From NCBI GenBank assembly GCA_046048875.1, contig JBJOFG010000017.1:80616-144615 (forward strand): a DNA stretch of 64,000 nucleotides. Direction: 5' to 3'. This stretch comes from CAIZGX01 sp046048875. GTDB lineage: Bacteria; Bacteroidota; Bacteroidia; Flavobacteriales_D; Sanyastnellaceae. The notes beneath the pieces were generated by a model. It made no database searches and was not told where the DNA came from. It saw only the letters and a program-made list of their open reading frames with translations. How positions within the stretch are numbered: position 1 is the first letter of the stretch; every line of letters begins with the position of its first letter. The translations under genes and the position numbers were made by a program. Positions 8,157 to 15,920 of the stretch are shown piece by piece.

Positions 8157-9605
8157 TTATTTTTTCGGAACGGAAATGCAGACGTTTTGTGCTTCGGTGA
8201 AGAATCGTAGCGCTTCCCATCCGCCTTCACGTCCAACACCCGACTGCTTCACGCCGCCGAACGGTGTGCGCAAATCTCTTTCCAACCAACAGTTCACCCA
8301 AACAATTCCGGTTTGAAGATTTCCTGCTAAACGATGCGCCACGGTTACGTTGTTGGTCCAGATGCTGGCCGCCAATCCGTACTTCGTGCTGTTCGCTAAT
8401 TGCTGCGCTTCTTCTTCGGTTTCGAAAGATTGAATGGTAATGACTGGTCCGAAAATTTCTTCTTGATTGGTTCTGCACTGCGCGTTCAACCCTTCGATAA
8501 TGGTGGGGAGCATGAAGTAACCACCAGCGTTTTCTCCCTCTAGAATTACGCGCTCGCCGCCGCATAGAACGGTTCCGCCTTCTTGCTTCGCCAATTCAAC
8601 AAACGACAACACCTTGTTCAAGTGCGGCTCGCTGACCAATGCGCCCATTTTCGTTTTGTCTTCCAACGGATTTCCCGGAACAATGCGCGATACTTTTTCA
8701 ATCAAGGCCGCCTTGAATTTTTCATAGATACCGCTCTGAACATAGAGTCTAGAGCCACACAAGCAGATCTGTCCTTGATTCGCGAAAGAGGTTCGAACGG
8801 TGGTTGAAAGTGCTTCATCGAAATCGCAATCGTTGAAAATGATGTTCGCGTTTTTTCCGCCCAACTCCAACGACATCTTCTTGAACTTCGGAGCCACTAC
8901 CGAAGCAATGTGCGCGCCTGTTGCGGTGCCGCCGGTGAATGAAATGGCTTTAATGCCGTCGTGTTGCACAATGGCTTCTCCCGCTTCTGGACCGTATCCG
9001 TGAACAATGTTCAACACACCTGCAGGCATTCCGGCCTCGGCGCAAAGTTTTGAAAACAGATATGCGGTATATGGAGTAATCTCTGAAGGCTTTGCCACCA
9101 CACAGTTTCCGGCGGCTAATGCTGGAGCAATCTTCCAAGTGAATAAGTACAACGGAAGGTTCCAAGGAGAAATACATCCGACCACGCCAATGGGTTTGCG
9201 CAAGGTATAGTTGATGTATTCGGTATTCGGATGCGCCTCGCTGGCGAAGTGTATGATGCCTGTTGCGAAAAAGCGGATGTTAGCTTCTGCGCGAGGAATG
9301 TCTACCGCACGAGAAAGCGAAATAGGCTTCCCATTATCGAGCGATTCGGCTTGCGCCAAGGCTTCAGAATTGGATTTTATCAGGTCTGCAAGGCGAATAA
9401 GTACATCTGAGCGCTTTTCCACCGAAAGATTTGACCACAATGGGAATGCTGCTTCGGCTGCTGCAAAAGCCGCATCTACATCGGCTTGTTCGCTGCGAGG
9501 AATAAGGCTGTAAACCTTGCCTGTAGAGGGATTCACGTTATCTATGGTTCTTCCAGATACCGAAGGAACGAAGGCCCCGTTGATGTAGTTTTCGATTGAA
9601 ATCAC
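8157..9605 (-). CDS. Aldehyde dehydrogenase (NAD(P)-dependent)
   Basis: A 482-residue member of the aldehyde dehydrogenase superfamily. The NAD-binding segment SFTGGTATGAHIA, the general-base region LELGGKNANIIF and the catalytic cysteine in FANQGQICLCGSRLYV are all present, as is the C-terminal FGGVKQSGVGREGG. Closest by motif pattern to 2-hydroxymuconic semialdehyde or betaine-aldehyde type enzymes, but the substrate cannot be assigned. It oxidises an aldehyde to the acid in the cytoplasm. It is transcribed toward the DUF4175 gene with a 46-base gap. Confidence 0.9.
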   Translation of the reverse strand: MISIENYINGAFVPSVSGRTIDNVNPSTGKVYSLIPRSEQADVDAAFAAAEAAFPLWSNLSVEKRSDVLIRLADLIKSNSEALAQAESLDNGKPISLSRAVDIPRAEANIRFFATGIIHFASEAHPNTEYINYTLRKPIGVVGCISPWNLPLYLFTWKIAPALAAGNCVVAKPSEITPYTAYLFSKLCAEAGMPAGVLNIVHGYGPEAGEAIVQHDGIKAISFTGGTATGAHIASVVAPKFKKMSLELGGKNANIIFNDCDFDEALSTTVRTSFANQGQICLCGSRLYVQSGIYEKFKAALIEKVSRIVPGNPLEDKTKMGALVSEPHLNKVLSFVELAKQEGGTVLCGGERVILEGENAGGYFMLPTIIEGLNAQCRTNQEEIFGPVITIQSFETEEEAQQLANSTKYGLAASIWTNNVTVAHRLAGNLQTGIVWVNCWLERDLRTPFGGVKQSGVGREGGWEALRFFTEAQNVCISVPKK

Positions 9606-9645
9606 AATTATTTTTTAAAAAACGAAGATAGAAATAGAAAAATAC

Positions 9646-9676
9646 TTGCTGTTATGAAAAGAAAGTATTTATTTTG
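9646..9676 (+). promoter_or_regulatory. Possible promoter of tRNA-Gln
   Basis: A TTG at 9646-9648 and a TATTTTG at 9670-9676 (one base short of the TAnnTTTG consensus) are 21 bases apart, ending 28 bases before the mature tRNA. The spacing fits a Bacteroidetes -33/-7 promoter, but the -7 match is imperfect. Confidence 0.35.
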
Positions 9677-9704
9677 CATTCGCTTTTCGAAGGAAAAGTG
9701 AGAT

Positions 9705-9775
9705 TGCCCGATCGTCTAATGGCAGGACAACTGTTTTTGGTGCAGTTTATATTGGTTCGAATCCAGTTCGGGCAA
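9705..9775 (+). tRNA. tRNA-Gln (anticodon TTG)
   Basis: Cloverleaf drawn by eye: acceptor stem TGCCCGA with TCGGGCA, a D arm starting GTCTAATGGCAGGAC, anticodon stem ACTGT with GCAGT around the loop TTTTGGT (anticodon TTG), and a T arm ATTGG/CCAGT with loop TTCGAAT. CCA is not encoded. A strong terminator follows within 7 bases. Confidence 0.95.
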
Positions 9776-9781
9776 CGATCG

Positions 9782-9813
9782 AAAAAGCCGCTTCAATGAA
9801 GCGGCTTTTTTTT
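9782..9813 (+). terminator. Intrinsic terminator after tRNA-Gln
   Basis: Perfect 8-bp stem GCCGCTTC / GAAGCGGC with a three-base loop AAT, flanked by an A run before and nine T after. It ends the tRNA-Gln transcript just before dxr. Confidence 0.9.
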
Positions 9814-9823
9814 ATTTCTTAAT

Positions 9824-10990
9824 TTGCAAAAAATATCACTCTTGAAAAACATTGCTATTCTCGGTTCAACCGGCTCCATAGGTACTCAAGCGCTTGAAGT
9901 TATTCAAGAGCATCCCGATCAATTTTGTGTGGAAGTTTTAACGGCCCACAGTAACAGCGCGCTGCTCATACAGCAATCGTTGAAATTCAATCCGAATGCC
10001 GTAGTTATTTCCGACGAATCGAAATACGCTGAGGTGAAGGAAGCATTGGCTTCCACCGACATTAAGGTTTATGCGGGAAAGCAAGCGCTAGAGCAAATTG
10101 TAGAGATGGACAGCATAGACATTGTGCTTACCGCATTGGTAGGCGCAGCGGGTCTTCCGCCAACGGTGAAGGCTATTCACGCGAAGAAGAACATTGCATT
10201 GGCAAACAAAGAAACCTTGGTAGTTGCTGGAGAAATTATTACTCAGCTTGCGAAAGAAAACGGAGTGAATATTTATCCGGTAGATAGCGAACACAGCGCG
10301 ATTTTTCAATGTCTTGCTGGCGAGTGGCACAATCCGATTGAAAAAATTATTCTTACCGCTAGTGGTGGTCCGTTCAGACAGAAGCCTGCTGAAGAGTTGG
10401 CTGAAGTGACGAAAGCGCAAGCGCTCAAGCATCCGAATTGGACCATGGGCGCGAAGATTACGATTGACTCTGCAACCCTTATGAACAAAGGGTTGGAGGT
10501 TATTGAAGCGAAGTGGTTATTCAATTTGAAGCCATCGCAAATAGACGTGGTGGTTCATCCGCAAAGCATCATTCACAGCTTGGTTCAGTTTGAAGACGGC
10601 AGCATGAAAGCGCAGTTGGGATTGCCCGACATGAAGTTGCCGATCCTATACGCCATGGCTTATCCGCATCGTGTGAAGACCGACTGGCCACGTTTCAACT
10701 TCATGGATTATCCGCAGTTTACTTTCGAGAAACCGCGCATTGAAGTGTTCCGTTGCCTCGGTCTTGCCTTCGAAGCGTTGGAAAAAGGCGGAAACGCACC
10801 GTGCATCTTGAACGCGGCCAATGAAATTGCAGTTGCTCGTTTCTTAAACGACGAAATCAAGTTCTTACAAATCGCAGAAACGGTAGAGAAGACGCTTCAA
10901 CAAGCATCGTTCATCGCGAAGCCTTCGTTGGAAGAATTAATTGCGAGTGATGCGGAAGCCAGGGGGATTGCGGCAGGTGATTTTTTATAA
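9824..10990 (+). CDS. dxr: 1-deoxy-D-xylulose 5-phosphate reductoisomerase
   Basis: About 388 residues, the family's normal length. It converts DXP to 2-C-methyl-D-erythritol 4-phosphate with NADPH in the MEP isoprenoid pathway; ispG of the same pathway is at 33.8 kb. Visible motifs are the NADPH-binding GSTGSIGTQALEVI, the segment ALANKETLVVAGE and the metal/substrate site PVDSEHSAIFQC. No ATG is available at the start. TTG at 9824 gives the full frame, and TTG at 9842 (KNIAILGSTGSIG) is an equally plausible start. It lies directly behind the tRNA-Gln terminator. Confidence 0.93.
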   Translation: MQKISLLKNIAILGSTGSIGTQALEVIQEHPDQFCVEVLTAHSNSALLIQQSLKFNPNAVVISDESKYAEVKEALASTDIKVYAGKQALEQIVEMDSIDIVLTALVGAAGLPPTVKAIHAKKNIALANKETLVVAGEIITQLAKENGVNIYPVDSEHSAIFQCLAGEWHNPIEKIILTASGGPFRQKPAEELAEVTKAQALKHPNWTMGAKITIDSATLMNKGLEVIEAKWLFNLKPSQIDVVVHPQSIIHSLVQFEDGSMKAQLGLPDMKLPILYAMAYPHRVKTDWPRFNFMDYPQFTFEKPRIEVFRCLGLAFEALEKGGNAPCILNAANEIAVARFLNDEIKFLQIAETVEKTLQQASFIAKPSLEELIASDAEARGIAAGDFL

Positions 10991-11031
10991 ACAATAATAA
11001 TCTTTCGAGGGAAATGTGATTAATTTTAGAT

Positions 11032-11309
11032 ATGCCAAAAATTGCAATCTATAAATTTCTTACTTTTTTCATATTTGCCTTTGACGCGCTCAACGAACCA
11101 CCACATTTACACGTTGTAAAAGAAAAAGGCAATAGACAGAGATCCGCTAAAATCTGGCTAGAGTCTTTGAAAGTTGCAGAAAAGGAACATTAAGTGAGAA
11201 AGAGTTAAATCAGGCGCTAAATTTGATAAAAAATCACCAAGCCCAACTGATTGAATCCTTTATCAAAGTGAAAAAAGGAGAAAAAATAACAACAATCAAA
11301 TTCAAATAA
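11032..11309 (+). pseudogene. DUF4160 protein gene interrupted by a frameshift
   Basis: The first frame (11032..11193, 53 residues, MPKIAIYKFLTFF onward) carries the DUF4160 N-terminus, including NEPPHLHVVKEKG. It ends in TAA after ...KVAEKEH. The remaining conserved half (GTLSEKELNQALNLIKNH... ending KFK) continues in the -1 frame to 11309. Adding one A to the A4 run at 11180-11183 would restore one 92-residue protein reading ...AEKGTLSEKEL. DUF4160 genes are typically paired with DUF2442 genes, as here, and have been regarded as toxin-antitoxin-like. It may be a pseudogene, a slippage-dependent gene or a sequencing error. Confidence 0.8.
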
Positions 11310-11310
11310 T

Positions 11311-11571
11311 ATGGGAACGACTCTTCAAAACTCTACAATCTGTATTGAAAAATTGAATTTCGATTTAATTGGAAAAATTTCTTTGAAACTTCAAGATGGA
11401 CGAATAATAATTGTGCCTCTCAAATATTTTCCGGAACTACAAAAGCTTTCAGTAGCACAAAGAAAGAAATACACAATTGTCGATGATCGAACAATCTTGT
11501 TCAACTATTCAGATGCTGTATATCACCTTGAAGATTTTATGGGGCTTGAAAACAAATGGAGAGAAAGATAA
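11311..11571 (+). CDS. DUF2442 protein
   Basis: An 86-residue protein whose second half (ISLKLQDGRIIIVPLKYFPELQKL...) matches the DUF2442 pattern of a strand-strand-'P-L-x-x-F/W-P-x-L' core. Its ATG follows the stop of the broken DUF4160 gene by a single base, the usual operon order for this pair. The pair's biochemical role is not established; a toxin-antitoxin or regulatory role is a guess from genomic context. It overlaps the next gene by 16 bases. Confidence 0.75.
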   Translation: MGTTLQNSTICIEKLNFDLIGKISLKLQDGRIIIVPLKYFPELQKLSVAQRKKYTIVDDRTILFNYSDAVYHLEDFMGLENKWRER

Positions 11572-12140
11572 ATCCTCAACTCCATCAAAATGCCTTGAAA
11601 CACCTGATTTCATTCTTGTTTTTACTTCTCGGCTTTGTCGCACTGGCTCAACCTGTCGGCAATGAATATTTATATTTCAGCATTATTGAAGTAAACGGAA
11701 CTGACACCGTGGCGATTGATAAAATGTTCATCCGTCACAGTCACCGAATAGAGAAACTTCGAATCAAAAACTATCGAATAAATAATTTGAGTGAGTCAAA
11801 TGATGGCTTTCGGCGATTATCCATGGACGATTATTATTGTATGTCGACCATTAAAAACAATTTAAGACTTCAGATAATTAAGGATAAGCGAGACACCATG
11901 AACCTTATCATTAACAACGCTAAGGGAATGGTCTTTTTCCAAACGCAATTCCAAAAAGGTGACTTCGTCGTAAATGTTCAACAGAAAGATTACGACCAAA
12001 ATCCCAGGAAAGTAGTCAGGAAAAGTGGGACAACGGCAATGGATATTTCGAGGGTAAATATTACTCTTATTTCAGAAACGAGAGTAATTTTTGATTATTT
12101 TTACTCTCGAAACAAACAGAAGAGTATATTTTACTTTTAA
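11556..12140 (+). CDS. Hypothetical exported protein
   Basis: A 194-residue protein I do not recognise. After a basic, polar start a hydrophobic segment (about residues 17-31, ISFLFLLLGFVALAQ) ends in an AQ cleavage-like site, so the protein is probably exported. The rest is rich in Asn, Lys, Ile and Arg with alternating beta-type patterns. The last 25 codons cover a set of alternating ACTCT/AGAGT half-sites that could form alternative hairpins before the Fic gene, so the C-terminus may be under RNA-level constraint or be a later extension. Base composition is AT-rich like its neighbours. Confidence 0.5.
   Translation: MERKINPQLHQNALKHLISFLFLLLGFVALAQPVGNEYLYFSIIEVNGTDTVAIDKMFIRHSHRIEKLRIKNYRINNLSESNDGFRRLSMDDYYCMSTIKNNLRLQIIKDKRDTMNLIINNAKGMVFFQTQFQKGDFVVNVQQKDYDQNPRKVVRKSGTTAMDISRVNITLISETRVIFDYFYSRNKQKSIFYF
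12060..12127 (+). promoter_or_regulatory. Alternating inverted repeats before the Fic gene
   Basis: Four half-sites in order: ATTACTCT (12060), AGAGTAAT (12081), TTACTCTCG (12101) and AGAGTAT (12121). Sites 1 with 2 and 3 with 4 can pair, or 2 with 3 (9-bp stem CGAGAGTAA/TTACTCTCG). These are mutually exclusive, as in attenuators. They end 17 bases before the Fic start codon. Confidence 0.4.
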
Positions 12141-12144
12141 ATAA

Positions 12145-13230
12145 ATGAGCAAATTCAATCGGTCAATTCCATACAATGATCTGCCTACATTACCACCACA
12201 GGCAGACATTGAAACAAAGCGCATACTTAGAAAAGCAATTTCCGCCGGAAGAGCTTTGGCTGAGCTGAATGGGACCATTATGAATTTACCAAACCCAACC
12301 CTGTTTTTAGATACAGTTTATTTGCAGGAAGCTAAAGCAAGCTCTGAAGTAGAAAACATCATCACAACAAACGACGAGCTCTATAAGTCATTAGCCTCAG
12401 ACAGGAAACTAGAAACCTCGGCTACAAAAGAGGTATTAAGCTACAAAGAAGCACTTTGGTTAGGTATAGAAGAATTGAAAACCAAACCATTTATAACAAC
12501 CAATCTTTGTATTAAAATTGTTCAATGCGTTAAACAAAACAGTGCTTCAATTCGAAATACACCAGGAACAAAACTCAGCAACAGTGCCGGCGATGTTATT
12601 TATACACCGCCAAGCGGCGAACCAATAATTCGTGAAAAACTAGCGAACCTTGAAAAGTTTATTCATGAAGAAGATCATATTGATCCACTAATAAAAATGG
12701 CAATATTGCACTATCAGTTCGAAGCCATACACCCATTCTCAGATGGCAATGGCAGAACAGGAAGAATTCTCTTGTTGCTGTATCTGAAATTATCTGGACT
12801 CCTTCAAACTCCTGCTATCTATCTGAGCGAGTACATCATTAAAAACAAATCAGAATATTATAAATGCTTAAGAGGTGTGACCGAAAATAACGATTGGGAA
12901 AATTACATCTTGTATATGCTTGATATGGTAGAAGAAACTTCCAAGATGGGATCGACGCGCCTTCAAAAAATTACAGCTGTCATGGAATCAACTGCTGCTG
13001 AAATAAAAGCTAAGTTGCCAAAGATTTATTCAAAAGATTTGATTGAAATTTTATTCCGATTGCCATACACCAAACGTCAAAACTTGATCGCTGAAAATAT
13101 TGGAAACCTAAAGACCGTTGGAAATTATCTAATAGCGTTGGAAGAAAACGGTTTTTTAAAATCTGAAAAAGTAGGGAAAGAGAAACTCTACATAAATATA
13201 AAGCTGCTCGAAATTCTAGCGAATAATTAA
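12145..13230 (+). CDS. Fic family protein, predicted AMP transferase with N-terminal inhibitory motif
   Basis: A 361-residue protein with Fic_N-type N-terminus, central Fic domain and a C-terminal winged-helix region (about residues 300-361). The complete catalytic motif HPFSDGNGRTGR is at residues 196-207. The auto-inhibitory motif S-x-x-x-E-N lies at residues 66-71 (SSEVEN), so it is a class II Fic protein with intramolecular inhibition. Fic enzymes usually transfer AMP from ATP to a hydroxyl on a target protein; the target here is unknown. The gene starts 4 bases after the upstream hypothetical gene and lies in the AT-rich accessory block. Confidence 0.9.
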   Translation: MSKFNRSIPYNDLPTLPPQADIETKRILRKAISAGRALAELNGTIMNLPNPTLFLDTVYLQEAKASSEVENIITTNDELYKSLASDRKLETSATKEVLSYKEALWLGIEELKTKPFITTNLCIKIVQCVKQNSASIRNTPGTKLSNSAGDVIYTPPSGEPIIREKLANLEKFIHEEDHIDPLIKMAILHYQFEAIHPFSDGNGRTGRILLLLYLKLSGLLQTPAIYLSEYIIKNKSEYYKCLRGVTENNDWENYILYMLDMVEETSKMGSTRLQKITAVMESTAAEIKAKLPKIYSKDLIEILFRLPYTKRQNLIAENIGNLKTVGNYLIALEENGFLKSEKVGKEKLYINIKLLEILANN

Positions 13231-13254
13231 TCGTTCAAGAAATACAAACTAAAA

Positions 13255-13293
13255 CTACCTCAACTCCGCCGAACATTCCGTCTGCAAGCCTTG
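13255..13293 (-). repeat. Duplicate of the 3' end of pheT (insertion boundary)
   Basis: 39 bases, 37 of them identical to 15882..15920, the last 12 codons and stop of pheT. Read on the minus strand it still encodes QGLQTECSAELR and stop; both differences are synonymous third-position changes. The preceding codons (KVL) remain partly PheT-like. It marks the far side of an insertion of about 2.6 kb at the pheT 3' end. Confidence 0.85.
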
Positions 13294-13346
13294 TAATACT
13301 TTACCCCCTTTAATCTTTCATAATTAATACTACCAAAGGTATTTAT

Positions 13347-14555
13347 TCAATAATTGTATATCAAACCAATAGTGGGCATTAAGGATAAAGACCAACTCTC
13401 TAATTGATTAATACTATTTTTTCTGTGATGCTGTATTCCAGTTTGCAAAGAGGTTTCTAATAATATTTTTTTAGAAAATTGAATACCCATATAAGGTGTT
13501 ACACGAGCACTATAGAAGTTGTAAAATCGCTTCTCATTTTGCGAATAATTTACCACCGTAGTGTTGTCTTTAAGCATGCGACCATTTTGTTTAATAACTA
13601 CGGAGTAACTTCCACCAATTTGCAAGCCCAATCGCATTCGATTAACATCTTTAAACACATCAAGTACAATTGGAAAAGAAATAACAGTGGCGTTATTATG
13701 TTGCCTAATGGTTCTAATATTTTGAGCCACAATCTCTTCTTGATTTATCAGAATCAACGTGTCATAAACAATTACTTTATCGAAACGGTCTTTGAATTTT
13801 GAGTATTCAATACCAACGTAAGTTGCCCAATTTCGACCCTTATTTATTCGAGTTGAAACGCCGAAAACACTACCTGTCTCAACACTTAAATCTTTATTCA
13901 AATCATCTGCTAGAGAAGTTGTTTGGTCTCGAAATTTATTGTCCAACCAAGCCGGTCCCATGTACCCACGCCAAGCCAAAGAATTGTTTTCAGAGTTTTC
14001 AATGGTTTCATTAAACTGAAAGCTCGTCAACAACTTCTCATTCAGCGATATTATGTGAAAATCAATTGGTATAGAACAAGCGGCTAAACCTAGAATGCTT
14101 ATTGAATCATCCCTGGTAACTGAAAGGTCTTGACTCCTTTTAAAAATTGATGTAGAATTTACGGGTAATTGAAACTGCTTCTTTGGGTTGTCTGACTGAC
14201 TATTTTTTTCGGATAGATAAACAGCTTTTTTAGGATCGTTGGCTAAGCCTTCTTTAGCCAATTCATTGCCTGAATTTCCAAAAGTATTTTTCGAACTTCC
14301 GATTAAGTCTGTTACAACAGTTGATTTTGCGGAAATATCTTCTTTTGAATATAAATGTTCCTTGAAGAGGTATGTCGAAAAACCAATGATCATAAAAAAA
14401 ACAGCGTAGATCCAATAACCAATAGCTTTCCTTCTTGTTTTTTGTTTTCGATCCAAGGAGGTCGCTATATTCCTCCAAAGCAAATCAGCATCTACACCCT
14501 GTGTTGATTTAGATTCTGCAATTGCACTTTTAATTTGCTGCTCTAAATTTTCCAT
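13347..14555 (-). CDS. Predicted membrane anti-sigma-like protein with C-terminal outer-membrane beta-barrel-like region
   Basis: A 402-residue protein from the ATG; a TTG two codons upstream is possible. The first 45 residues are polar and probably cytoplasmic (ENLEQQIKSAIAE...). One membrane helix spans about residues 44-62 (IGYWIYAVFFMIIGFSTYLF). A low-complexity linker follows, then about 230 residues of alternating beta strands ending in GLIYNY, typical of small outer-membrane barrels. It starts 2 bases after the ECF sigma gene stop, the common place for an anti-sigma factor. The sigma-anti-sigma assignment is inference. Confidence 0.6.
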   Translation of the reverse strand: MENLEQQIKSAIAESKSTQGVDADLLWRNIATSLDRKQKTRRKAIGYWIYAVFFMIIGFSTYLFKEHLYSKEDISAKSTVVTDLIGSSKNTFGNSGNELAKEGLANDPKKAVYLSEKNSQSDNPKKQFQLPVNSTSIFKRSQDLSVTRDDSISILGLAACSIPIDFHIISLNEKLLTSFQFNETIENSENNSLAWRGYMGPAWLDNKFRDQTTSLADDLNKDLSVETGSVFGVSTRINKGRNWATYVGIEYSKFKDRFDKVIVYDTLILINQEEIVAQNIRTIRQHNNATVISFPIVLDVFKDVNRMRLGLQIGGSYSVVIKQNGRMLKDNTTVVNYSQNEKRFYNFYSARVTPYMGIQFSKKILLETSLQTGIQHHRKNSINQLESWSLSLMPTIGLIYNY

Positions 14556-14557
14556 AG

Positions 14558-15121
14558 TCAACTAATTTTGTAATTCATATCCCAAAAGAAACTATCGGCT
14601 TTTTTCAACTCCGCTTGCAGCCATAATCTCGCTCTAGATAAACGTTTTCTGCATACTTCTTCTTTTATTCCAATTATAGCGGAAATCTCTTCGTGGCTGA
14701 AGCCCTCAACCACAAAGAGCATAAAAACATCGTAATATTTCTCAGGCATGGTCTTTAAGAAACTCTCCAGATCCGCCTCTCCAAGAGCCTTCATCACCTC
14801 AGGATCTGCGCCCTTCTCATGCTTTCGGATGGACCATTCAATAAAGCGACCCTCTTTCTGGTTTTGCTTAAAACAATGGTTAATGACAATTTTTGCTCCC
14901 CAAGAATGTAAGGCACCTCTTTCTGGATTGTACTGATGAATTTTATTGAAAATGGAAACAAAAGCATCTTGCAAAACATCTTGGCGCAAAGAGGAGTTCT
15001 TCAAGTAACGATGACAAATCGCATTGAAATAGGGAAGCGCAGTGTCATAAAACTCCTTTTGGGAATTACGATCACCTTGCAAACATCCGTTTAAACACGA
15101 TTGTGAAATGTTCATACACAT
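14558..15121 (-). CDS. ECF-type RNA polymerase sigma factor
   Basis: A 187-residue protein (two codons shorter if the second ATG is used). The sigma-70 region 2 is around residues 20-85 (RQDVLQDAFVSIFNKIHQYNPERGALHSWGAKIVIN). Region 4 is around 115-170 (LKTMPEKYYDVFMLFVVEGFSHEEISAIIGIKEEVCRKRLSRAR), with a helix-turn-helix. ECF sigma factors are usually held by an anti-sigma protein encoded next door, here probably the 13347..14555 product. It lies inside the segment bounded by the duplicated pheT end. Confidence 0.9.
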   Translation of the reverse strand: MCMNISQSCLNGCLQGDRNSQKEFYDTALPYFNAICHRYLKNSSLRQDVLQDAFVSIFNKIHQYNPERGALHSWGAKIVINHCFKQNQKEGRFIEWSIRKHEKGADPEVMKALGEADLESFLKTMPEKYYDVFMLFVVEGFSHEEISAIIGIKEEVCRKRLSRARLWLQAELKKADSFFWDMNYKIS

Positions 15122-15179
15122 ATAGAAAATCCAACACTTCCGTGTTAGATTTTCATTTTTTTATGTTTAGAATATTACT

Positions 15180-15749
15180 TTATTGAACGTTGTATTCAAT
15201 GGAAGCTTCGCACGGAGTTGAACCTGGCCTCTTGTAGTAAATCTCTTCATACCACTCTGCCGTCTGGAATTCGTGGTTTCCAGCTGGAGGTGCAACTCTA
15301 TATTTAATTGACATTGTGCTGTCGCAATACATCTCAAGGGTATAAGTGTCCTGAAAATCCGACCACGGTGTCCCATTAAAGATAAAAGTAAATTGGTTGT
15401 CAATGCCAGCTACATTCTCCCACGACCCATTGCCTACTAAAACACCTGCATAGCGCTCTTCAAAAGTACTGTCATTAAGAAATGTCAATTGAATATCGCT
15501 GTAAGTAGGACTGGTATATGCAAACCATTCCATCGTATTTATCAACTGACCACCTACCATGTCTAATTGCAAACTTTGATTCTCTATTTTGTACACCTCC
15601 CAATCACCAACAATCTTGGGGACAGACTGAGTTGATGGCAAGACGGTTATAGTTTCATCCTTCGACTCTTTATTGCAACTTGCAAAAACGAAAAGAAGGG
15701 TACAAATAAAAAATGTTGATTTTAGATTTTTCAAAATTGTCATATTCAC
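15180..15749 (-). CDS. Lipocalin-like lipoprotein
   Basis: A 189-residue protein with a lipoprotein signal: hydrophobic residues 11-24 ending in the lipobox FASC followed by NKES. The mature part begins a beta-rich domain with IVGDWEVYKIENQ, LTFLNDSTFEE and GSWE, a pattern shared by lipocalin-like families common in Bacteroidota lipoproteins. Function unknown; such proteins may bind small hydrophobic ligands. It is 58 bases upstream of the sigma gene on the same strand, inside the pheT-bounded insertion. Confidence 0.65.
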   Translation of the reverse strand: MNMTILKNLKSTFFICTLLFVFASCNKESKDETITVLPSTQSVPKIVGDWEVYKIENQSLQLDMVGGQLINTMEWFAYTSPTYSDIQLTFLNDSTFEERYAGVLVGNGSWENVAGIDNQFTFIFNGTPWSDFQDTYTLEMYCDSTMSIKYRVAPPAGNHEFQTAEWYEEIYYKRPGSTPCEASIEYNVQ

Positions 15750-15881
15750 TCGTAAAAAAGGTTAATAAACTAGGTTAATATTAAAATAGGTCGACTCTAC
15801 ACATGCATTATCCATAAAGAACAACAAATGTGACAACATCTCGATATTTTAATAGAAAACCGAGTAAATACGCCAAACCCC

Positions 15882-15920
15882 CTACCTCAACTCCGCAGAA
15901 CACTCCGTCTGCAAGCCTTG
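15882..15920 (-). repeat. pheT 3' end copy of the 39-base direct repeat
   Basis: Last 12 codons and stop of the intact pheT gene, matched by the copy at 13255..13293 with two synonymous differences. Together they bracket the sigma factor cluster like attachment-site halves. Confidence 0.85.
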
